Below, piece after piece: positions 55,790 to 64,000 of a DNA stretch of 64,000 nucleotides. The stretch's first letter is position 1; each line of letters opens with the position of its first letter. A program made the position numbers and the translations under genes. Source of the stretch: Trileptium ribeirensis. Its lineage: Eukaryota; Nematoda; Enoplea; Enoplida; Thoracostomopsidae. Below the pieces are notes generated by a model. That model was not told the DNA's origin. It worked only from the letters and a program-made list of their open reading frames with translations, and did not search any database. The stretch is from contig JASANE010019509.1 of the NCBI GenBank assembly GCA_030248225.1, positions 31,545 to 95,544 on the forward strand, given 5' to 3'.

Positions 55790-56757
55790 GGATCAATTCA
55801 AGTTTCCCCTATAACAGAGGGGGAAAACTTGAAAAGAGCACTATAGTGGGGAAACTTGAATTGGTGAATTAAATAAATTTAAGGGTTCCAGTCTTAACCT
55901 TTTTCTGCAATAGTTCACGGGGGATGATCCTCAGCCCAGCAGTGCCAGACTACTCCATCGCCATAGAAGCAGCCCCTGGTAGCTGTGCAGACAGCCGCAG
56001 GCTAGCTTTGGAGATGGCTGTTGGGATAAATTAGCCCAGGAGACGGCTGTTGGGATACGAAACAGCTAAACCAAAGGGATCTGTTCCGCGATATGAGCGC
56101 ACAGCGATTGGAACGCATTCTGCTGGTAGCGACCGCGCCAGCGGAACTCGATGAGGTAACCAGGCAGCATATCGCGACGCACACTACGCATGTGCTTTGT
56201 TCGAATCTTCTGGCGGTTCCAGTACGACTCGATGTTCTGCGTATGGACCCCGGTGTGCGGATCGACGAAATGCAGTTGATGATTGACCGTTCGATGGTTT
56301 AATCCAAGCGAGCTGATGTTGTTATACGCCGCCCACTGGTCGCTGTGCACGATGGACCCCGGACGCACAACCGCTTGGACAATTGGAAGCAGCGTTGCCG
56401 CGTCTCGCCTATCGACCACCTCCATGTACCCTACAGCCGGTGTGGTGGTAGTATCCACGATGCTAAACACCCATACGTCAGACTGAGGACCACGACCACG
56501 GTGATGTTTAACCTTGTGGGCAAACTGACTTTCGTCTATCTGCACGACAGTAACAGGACCCCCATCTGTATAAGATGTCGCTGAAAATGCTGCATGCAAA
56601 CTTAGTGTTTCCCCGCTCACAAGCCTTTAGTTTTTCGTATTCTTAATTCTTATTACTTCAAACGCACTGAGATATTGTGGGGGCAAAACTTGAAAAGAGC
56701 ACTATAGGGGGGAAAACTTGAAACGATATTCTAGGAGGTAAAAACTTGAATTGATCC
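55790..56757 (-). mobile_element. Merlin (IS1595/ISXO2-like) DNA transposon with TIRs and TSD
   Basis: The 968-bp element is bounded by identical 8-bp TSDs GAAAGTTC (55782-55789 and 56758-56765). TIRs are GGATCAATTCAAGTTT at the left and GGATCAATTCAAGTTT in reverse complement at the right. Merlin elements make 8-9 bp TSDs. Inside is a - strand IS1595-type transposase domain. Both ends carry subterminal repeats of (G)AAAACTTGAA. It sits inside the CR1-like LINE. The transposase lacks its N-terminus, so this copy is probably non-autonomous. Confidence 0.93.
56066..56620 (-). pseudogene. Merlin transposase, ISXO2-like DDE domain, N-terminally truncated
   Basis: The frame has 184 residues if read from a GTG at 56618-56620; no ATG precedes the catalytic core, and a stop lies three codons upstream. 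It contains VVQIDESQFAHKVKHHRGRG (D29), IVHSDQWAAYNN (D94) and THTQNIES-like HTQNIESYWNRQKIRTKH (E131), a DD36E triad of the IS1595/ISXO2-like domain, all intact. RHMRSV...YLIEFRWR near the end is family-typical. Known relatives have about 80-100 more N-terminal residues with a zinc-ribbon/helix-turn-helix; only 137 bp remain here before the TIR. It may be a deletion derivative, or an upstream exon may have been lost. Confidence 0.9.
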
Positions 56758-56792
56758 GAAAGTTCTTCGCCTCTACTATTGTTTGATACATT

Positions 56793-57020
56793 CTATGGTA
56801 ATGTTGTCAACGCAAGATCAAAGCAGTTTCGTGTTCGTGTGGAAAATGACACCATATTATATAAGCCTAATTTTTGGATGTTGTCCATGAAGCAAGTGTT
56901 AATAAACGTTTTTGGCCACGAATATTCTCTGCAGTTAATATCAGGTAAGTTCAAATCAGCTACTATCACATACTTACGGTTTAGCAATCGCTGTATACCC
57001 ATAACAGAAGCAGGATGTTG
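56793..57020 (-). pseudogene. LINE apurinic-like endonuclease, C-terminal part
   Basis: A 76-residue frame reads RKYVIVADLNLPDINCREYS, then FMDNIQKLGLYNMVSFSTRT and NCFDLALTTLP. It matches the xxIVGDFNLPxIxW...GLxQxVxxPTR..NxLDLxLT signature of the LINE endonuclease that nicks target DNA. GDFN is changed to ADLN, so a conserved catalytic neighbourhood (Asp-x-Asn) is only partly kept. The upstream side is cut by the MITE at 57021. Confidence 0.85.
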
Positions 57021-57164
57021 CATGGGCGCAGCCAGTGGGGCGCCACTCTCCTCTTTTTGGCATAAATCGACAAAAATTGGGTTTTTGCCTTATTATGCAA
57101 GCAAATTTTTCTTACGGCACCCACTTTGAGTGGCCTCACTTTCGAATATCGTACTGTGCCCCTG
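57021..57164. mobile_element. Probable hAT-type MITE (144 bp)
   Basis: Ends CATGGGCGCAGCCAGTGG and, reversed, CAGGGGCACAGTACG resemble hAT termini. Inverted GAGTGGC/GCCACTC-like words lie inside. The flanking 8-mers GGATGTTG and GGAATTTT match at only 5 of 8. It cuts off the 5' side of the LINE endonuclease. Confidence 0.45.
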
Positions 57165-60100
57165 GGAATTTTAATATGATGACAATAAATGCATAATGGT
57201 AAACTTGAAAAGTCATCGATTTAGATTTACCATTTCGGAACACTGAGAAAATTCTCTGGGCCCGCGGGTGTGGATCTAGTGGCGGAGGACAAGCATCTGG
57301 CTTTCGCGTGTACTCACGAAAAGAAAAATGTTTGGATGTCCTTACATCGGTTGCTCAAACGAAGTGATTTTAACAAAATGAAAAATATAATACTATGTTA
57401 TAACTGCAGAATTACACCCCATATTCAGTTTCAATAGGCGATCAATGTCCATGAAAACATAAGAGTAAAGGCGTGCTTAAGCGCGCACCGATATTTCACG
57501 CACTACACTGCTGCACCAAAAGCTGTTCAGTCGAAATGAAACTAAACGTTGTTAATTATCGAATCTAACGTAGTGAATAACACACAAATTACACAATGAG
57601 CAAATAATGAAACTGCAACAAAAGCACTAATTGTAATTGAATAATAGCGAATAAAAGTGACGAGCCAAGATTGTATAATCGCAACCTATTTGAAAGGACA
57701 AACAGCGCAGGTGTTGGCATTTTATTTAATATTAGTCAATATATTAAGTAAGTAATATATAATTGAAAGAGACATTATTGTCATACCATGTCTTCAATAG
57801 TCATTGTACGACTTTAAAATTCTAACCAAATATTTAATTAAAATCAAAATCATATAATAAATCAACACAGTCGTTCCTGCAGTGAGCTATATGTGGCACG
57901 GACACCTCACAGCGTACCTTTAGAATCGGAAAGGTGGCATTGAAATCCCTGTTCATAGTCACAGTCTAAAAAGTAAGCATCCTGCACAGTGGAATTCTAC
58001 CGAAACAAACATAAACCGAGCATGGAATTGTATCCTTCTAACCCCGAAAAGAGGCGTAAAACTCTAGATTTTTTGAGAAGAGGTCCAGGTTCTAGATTTG
58101 CTACAATACATAGAGTAGGTGTTCATAGGGCGGGTAGGGGTAAGCCCCCCTGAAGCTGCGGCATCCCTCCTTTTTTAATTCACATTTACTTTCTTCTCCC
58201 CGGACCCCCTCGCCGATGACATAAATATTTGGAATCACGGGAAACAATTGCAAAATAGGAGAAAATTGCAAAAACTTTTGGAAAATTTTGGGAAATTTTA
58301 GCGAAATTGGTTAAAATTACCAGTCCTGCAAAATCTTGAAAATTTACCCCCCACCCCAAACATACCCTACTCGGGACCACCTCCTCCGACGAACTATTTT
58401 CCCCATCCCTATCCGACAGATCTTGGAGACCAATGCTACATCGTTAATGGTTCCAACGACATATATAAATGATCTTCAGAAAAAATACAATCTGAGTATA
58501 TACGAAAAATATTTTTCAACCTGATTCTCCACTTTGTAATAAATTGAAAGTAATACTGACCCGCAATTTTTTCCGTTTAATGATATTTTTCGCACACAAT
58601 ACGTTAAATGAATTAATAATTGTAGATACCAAGCTAAAAAAATTAAACTTGGGGGTCCAAATGTACAGCGGACCAACAACCAATTTTTGAGCGGTTCTTG
58701 AGCCCTCGAACTCCCTGCTGATGTGTTAAATTTGACAACGTTCCAGTTTTCTATATTTCTCCATTTCATACATGAAATTTCTGAAATTCTGGAAACGACA
58801 AATGCAGCCCTTTCTTAAAATCATATCACGAGATATTGCACTAGAAGAAGCCGGTAGATTTTAGAAGGATCGACAATAACCTCGTCACTGTTATCAAAAT
58901 TTAAATAACAGAGTACAAATCCATGCAGCAACTACAGCACTATTTCGATACTGTTAGACCATGTTGTAATACGATAAAGCTACAAAAGTCAGAACGAACG
59001 CTTTTCCTAGACGCACAGTGATTCCTTGGAACATTTTATTTACCCAAGTTGACATTAATAACCGCATTACTACCTTAAACTAGAAAATACTTGGAAATAA
59101 AATTTAGCACAAATTACAATATGTTGTAGAGCCATAATAGCTAAAGAATTATAAAGCTTTAATGCCACAGGGGTAAACAAACCTACATCTTTAGTTATTG
59201 GTAAGCCACTAACTAAATTGGGAGTTCGGTATCATATTCATAACGCCTGGTGCAATCTTCTTTAGGCTGACAAAAAAATTTTTGCGTGAAGGGCCGTGGC
59301 ACGTATTGCCTGGGTTCGGACATGCGGTTTCTCGGGAGGGAGGGGTGTGGTGCGTTCCTCGAGGGCGGGGTGCGTTGCTTCGAGTTTGGGCGCCGGTGGC
59401 TCGGCAGACGGGGTACAGAAGGTGTGGTCGGGGTGCGGCGGCAATGTCGTATGGCAATACGCGGCAATTGCCGATATGAAAATAAAGAAATGTTGATAAG
59501 ACAGATAGCGCCAACAACTGAAAACGTACATAGTTACACAATACTGAATGTAACAAAACGCCCGAACGATTATTGGAGCAATACCCACCCATTACCAATT
59601 TGAAACTACCGATTATCGGTAATATTGGTCGATATTATCTGAATAAAAAGTGGGAATTTTTTGCTATTGCACAAAGTAAACGTACCCGCATACGCTGTCA
59701 GCTGACTACTTCAGTTTTCGTTTTTAATGTAGTTGAAACTGTTATATCCTGTGCATGAACCATATAATGATAATAATAGTAAAACGGTACTGCATTATCT
59801 CAAATTTTTAAATTATCAATCTTTGCCGATTTGATTTGATAGACACGTTGTAACCGCAACAATTATCAATCTATTTGAATAGGAATAAATCACAGATTGT
59901 AAGACATTTTTGCCATGCTCATGCCTACAACTTGTTCATATAAGCAGCGCTAATAAGACTGAGATAAACTGACGCGAAATGAGGTTACTTGCTAAATTGT
60001 TATATTCTCTAGATATGTAGATTCATGGTTAAGCATCGATTGATACTTGGTATATCTCATTTGAGCTATAAGTTTTGTAAATGTTGTGGCAAGCACCAGC

Positions 60101-60173
60101 AGCGAGCCGTGCTAAGACTTTGATAACTTGATAGCTACAATATTTTCAAAACCAAACCCAGTTATTGGTAAAA
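57165..60173. other. No recognisable gene; GC-rich island 59285-59465
   Basis: A GC-rich patch at 58120-58210 (GGGCGGGTAGGGGTAAGCCCC) may be a MITE end. At 59285-59465 the + strand is G-rich (GGGAGGGAGGGG, then GGGCGGGG), with overlapping frames on both strands. On - one frame is proline-rich (LPPHPDHTFCTPSAEPPAPK). No family is recognised. The remainder is AT-rich. Confidence 0.4.
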
Positions 60174-60822
60174 TGGGTCTTTTTCTTTAGCCTCAGGTAG
60201 AATTTGGTAAATTCTAAGGTGCAGTGATAATTTTGGTACCATTCGCCTCAGATAGATAAGATGATTCGGAAAAAGTCCATTTCGGCAATTTGTAACAAAA
60301 AATATTCTTCGATTTTTTGAGTTCCCAATGGTTCCTCGTCGGTACCCAAATTTTTCCTAAAATTTTTTCTCAGTAATATGTATAGTTTTATTTACCATTC
60401 GTACCGCGATAACGGATTGAGTCGAATGTTGGTAAAATTAGGACAATCAGTTTATGAAGTAACGACATAGGCTTAAAGTAAGGCTTAGGCTTAGCCTCAG
60501 GGCTAGGATTTCACATAAATGCCAATAATTCGTTAACCCGTAACCCGATTCAACTTACTTTACCACCATTCGACCCAACTCTCAATATGGGTCGAATTAT
60601 ATATAAAATTATGCATATATAAAGAAACAAGTTTTTTCCAAAATTTCGGCTACCAAGGGAAAAATGGCAACTAAAATAACAAAAAATGTCATAAAAGTGA
60701 CCGAAATGAATATTGTCTGAACCAGCTCATCTAGCTGAGTTGAACTGTAGAAAATTATTGCTGTATCTTCAAAATTTACAAAATTCGCCCTATATATATT
60801 GGTTAAAGGAAAAAACTGGAAA
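60174..60822. mobile_element. Foldback element with long inverted repeats
   Basis: Left arm: GGTCTTTTTCTTTAGCC, ATTTGGTAAATTCTAAGGTGC, GTGATAATTTTGGTACC, ATTCGCCTCAGATAGATAAG. Right arm reversed: CAGTTTTTTCCTTTAACC, ATTTTGTAAATTTTGAAG, GCAATAATTTTCTACAG, TTCAACTCAGCTAGATGAG. The centre has AACGACATAGGCTTAAAG and GGCTTAGGCTTAGCCTCAG, as in the 13288 copy. It is non-coding. Confidence 0.72.
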
Positions 60823-62745
60823 AAATATCTAGTTTTGTCGCGAGAATGGCTTGACTGAAATCATTGAAATGGTGGAAGCAACACCACACATACAGGTAAA
60901 TCTACAGTCGACTGCACAACATTATCCTTCCCTACTACTTCACTGACTAGACTGGCCACCACCAGAGGTGGAATTTATAAGCCGATAAGCTTGAGGGTAA
61001 TAATGCAAAAATTTTATTTCTGCAATGGTATCGAAATCTAATTTTGAACACAAATTAGTTGTTTGCTGCCGTTGTTGACAAAGTTTGCAGCGAAGAGGGT
61101 AAAGCAGTTAATGTCAAGAAAAGGTACTAAAAGCATTTAGTTAACTACAAACATGACGACTGATTGACAAAACAAATATTAGACCATTTATACAGAAATT
61201 CTGAAGGCTAGAAACAGCGGAACCCGCTGTCCCACGTTTAGGCGATGGCTTTACCACTAAGACGAAACAGGATTATCCAATGCGCCAAAACAATTTATAA
61301 GCAGCCAGATCTATACATGACACAATAAGAATAAACAGAAAATATGAAATGCTTATTGATGTAATTTTCGACACTAGTTTTACTATATATAATTTTATGT
61401 AAGTTATATATTTTATTATAGTATCCAATAGTTCACTACTTAAATAAACTTATTTGTTTGGTTAGTTGCAGGTGTCTCCTAATACTTGTAATATTTCAAC
61501 ATTACGCAGATAAGTCATATTTTGTATATATTTTGCTTATTACAGCTCCGCTTATTTTACCACCACGGGCCACGAGATTGGATGGAAAGGCCGATATGTC
61601 CCTCGTCAAAGCGATACCAACTGCACCTACCTTAAACAAAATACTCTTGTGTAGGTTATTCTACTGAAACGATCCACCTTGCTGCATCAATCTGTACACT
61701 AAATTTTATATAAAATCCGCTCCTACATTAGTGGACCTTTAAACATATAAGGCCCGGCTTTTCTCGGCGAAAAATTTTAATTGGTGAATTGCTGTACTAA
61801 AACAACATCATTAACCGAAAATAATGTCACAGTCGTCTGCTCGGAAACGAAGTGTTATTGCAGTATACATAAACAAACAAACATTAAATTGAGAATTATA
61901 AATAAGTAATTCTAATTGTCAATATCTCAGCTTAAATACAATAAATGGTATTTTTAACTTGCCTTAACTGCTTTAGAGCCTGTGGAAATATAGAATTCAC
62001 ACATGGAAAAGGCCATAGATGACTAAATGACATAGTCTGTCCAGCGGCGTCTATATGACATGATTAAGCTCCACCGAACGTTTTCTATCATACTCGTTAA
62101 ATTAGAATCAAATTTAAGAAAATATGCAAATATTTACACAAAATATTATATATCTCACCAATATCTAAATTATCGACAGAATGTTGTTGATCATTGTTTA
62201 GTTGTCATATTTTAGTATTAGTCTGCTTATTTTACAAGAGGAGACAACAATGAATAAATGTCGCACAACTTGGCCGGTGCCAAGGGGATCCCATGGGTCC
62301 GGACCAGCCCCCCATTTTAGCCCGAGCGTTGACGACAAAATTTGAGGGACCCTAGACACTACAACTGGAAACAAAAATTGCGCCCAACAACTGCAGAAAT
62401 TTGTGGCTACAAATTAAGTCATGTTACGGAAGCCTTTAAAATCCAAGAACCTATGATGTCGCCCAATATATAAATATGAGAGTTTAAAATTATTGAAATT
62501 TATATACTAGTTTAAAAGAAACATTTAAAGATGTCATCAAATAAAGTAATCAATAAACGATGTGAATTAAACAGTCTGAACGGAAATATTCTTTGTTATG
62601 ATGATTTATTGACGTCCCTTTCCTTGAGAACACTTTGATTTCTGATATAAAATTTGTCACGCCATTTATAGAATAAATGGTTTAACGAAAGAAGACCACT
62701 ATAAACGCCAATTTTAAGTGCTCTTGCAGCCTAGGTTAGATATAA
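60823..62745. other. No recognisable gene
   Basis: AT-rich sequence. A small GC-rich patch lies at 62268-62330 (GGTGCCAAGGGGATCCCATG, GGACCAGCCCCCC). The 69-codon frame at 61458-61667 is unassigned. Confidence 0.4.
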
Positions 62746-63190
62746 GTAAGACATATCTCTTGGTCACAGCATTCCCGTAAGGTCTAGTAACACGCTGTAT
62801 GAAAACAAGTGATATCATCAAACTTTTTCCATTCATCTAAACATTTTTGTAGTTTCGTAATAAACTGCTACTGCTTTAAGAATAAGTGAAACTAAATATT
62901 GTATCTCTGCAACCGCATCCTGTTAGGTCTAGTAACACACTGTATGAAAGAAAGTGTTATCATCAAAGTTTTTCCACTCATCTAAACATTTTTGTAGTTT
63001 CGTAATAAACTGCTACTGCTTTAAGACTAAGTGAAACTGAATATTGTCTCTTTGCCAACGCATTCCCGTTAGGTTTACAAAAACGCTGTGTGAAATCAAG
63101 TGTTGTCATCAAACTTTTTCCGTTGATCGAAGCACTTTTGTAGTTTAGTAATAGACTTCTACTGCTGCCTCAAGTGAAACTGAATATTAT
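62746..63190. repeat. Three-copy ~145-bp tandem repeat
   Basis: CACGCTGTATGAAA-like words recur at 62791, 62936 and 63082. Each unit carries CGCATTCCCGTTAGGT, TCATCAAACTTTTTCC, CATTTTTGTAGTTTCGTAAT, ACTGCTACTGCTTTAAG and AGTGAAACTGAATATT. Copies 1 and 2 are closest; copy 3 is more diverged and slightly shortened. Confidence 0.88.
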
Positions 63191-64000
63191 AATATATATC
63201 CGAACTGATTTGTTAAATTTGCTATCGAAATAATTTAAAAACTAACAACTGGTTCCAAATCCTTGTAAACGATTGTATATATACTAATTTGCCTATGTTT
63301 TATCTTTCCAATATAAGGAAGCTCATGTTAGGTCCTACGCTTGAGTTGATTCTGCAATTGCAGTAAGTCAGGGCTTGTACAATTAGCATGCTTTTAAATA
63401 CATCATAATGTTTTGCTGCTAATAAATGTTTTATGTCCTGAGTTATTCGCAAAACAAAATAGGACCAACACGACTTACAACGTGATGGTTTTGACGATGG
63501 TTTGGTGTTCATAACAGAGATTATAGTGATCTATAACAATATCAAAAATCCATCTAGTCAAAAATAAATATAAAGTAAATATGTTAAACAATCAAGCGCC
63601 CCGAAGAAGTTCGAATACTCCTCAAAAATTTTTAAGAGCACAAGCCGTGGGGAGTACGGTTTCATGTTCGACTACAGTTTAGATTTCAGAAAAAAAACGA
63701 AACAAAAAGTATCTGAATTATTAAACTGCTTTAATAGTATGCTTTTGATTTCTCTAAAGAAATCTAAAATATAACTAACAGAATTATTAACAATTGCTAA
63801 TTTGGTATGACGGTATTTGAAAAGTAAAAAAATAAAAATGTTCACTAACGTAACACATAAAACTAGATGCGGCTAGGTCACAAACAGCGTAAAAGATTTT
63901 GAATCAGGCCTTAAGCTCATCATATTAATAAATCAAAACTTAGGAAATTGAAAGTTATTGATGAATCGCTGGAAATTTATCAGCTGAAATTTAATAATAA
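63191..64000. other. No recognisable feature
   Basis: AT-rich sequence to the window end. The 70-codon - frame at 63300-63512 has no recognised domain. Confidence 0.4.

Larger units (their letters stand above)
54640..57020 (-). mobile_element. CR1/Jockey-group LINE (endonuclease to RT), split by Merlin
   Basis: Read on the - strand: endonuclease end (57020-56793); the interdomain linker with NWDTVLNSVFTIQQKWNIFR and RYPFFIRKLLKRKATLWR (around 55660-55490), then SGNRNHVF and KSGIGALGASNGEIISGDKT (55375-55255); RT block 1 (55205-54900); and IDFTKAFDIVS (around 54700). Linker segments of the form KxxxLWR and SGNxxxFFxYV are characteristic of CR1-like ORF2. The Merlin transposon at 55790-56757 interrupts the join between endonuclease and linker. 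The RT palm beyond the first Asp is missing; a + strand LINE end lies there instead. Confidence 0.88.

Overview
The window looks like AT-rich (roughly two thirds A+T by eye) nuclear DNA of an invertebrate animal. The evidence is the mix of mobile elements: CR1/Jockey-group LINEs, RTE/R-like LINE fragments, a K02A2.6-type Ty3/gypsy element, a Merlin (IS1595/ISXO2-like) transposon, a mariner-type element, hAT transposons with derived MITEs, and a long satellite. I cannot place the species; a nematode, flatworm or other invertebrate would all fit. I recognise no host protein-coding gene, and nearly every long open frame belongs to a mobile element or has no recognisable family.

Layout. 1-4640: two decayed CR1-like LINEs in + orientation, the first split by a hAT element (1618-2405) with a clean 8-bp target-site duplication (TSD). 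8558-10452: a ~351-bp tandem duplication whose second unit is split by another hAT element (9104-10284, 8-bp TSD). 10938-13915: two foldback elements flanking a CR1 3' end. 16116-18560: two low-copy tandem repeats. 19988-24775: one Ty3/gypsy retrotransposon on the - strand with a 5-bp TSD, a complete 3' LTR, a 5' LTR missing two thirds of its length, and gag-pol broken by TGA stops and frameshifts. 27600-28305: a foldback element and a hAT MITE. 32750-34433: a CR1 3' end, then a GC-rich island. 34434-39470: about 5 kb of an 18-bp satellite with two monomer types that change orientation repeatedly. 40484-41819: a decayed mariner-like element with TIRs and a TA duplication. 43130-51110: RTE/R-like and CR1 fragments and a hAT MITE. 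54110-57164: a CR1-like LINE on the - strand (endonuclease to reverse transcriptase) split by a Merlin transposon with TIRs and an 8-bp TSD. 60174-63190: another foldback element and a 145-bp tandem repeat.

The sequence therefore reads as a nest of insertions: LINEs are the oldest layer, cut by hAT and Merlin DNA transposons. The gypsy element is comparatively young (3 differences in the 124 bp shared by its LTRs) yet disabled. The best candidates for something undescribed are the two-letter, orientation-flipping satellite, the gypsy copy with a deleted 5' LTR, and the recurrent foldback family.
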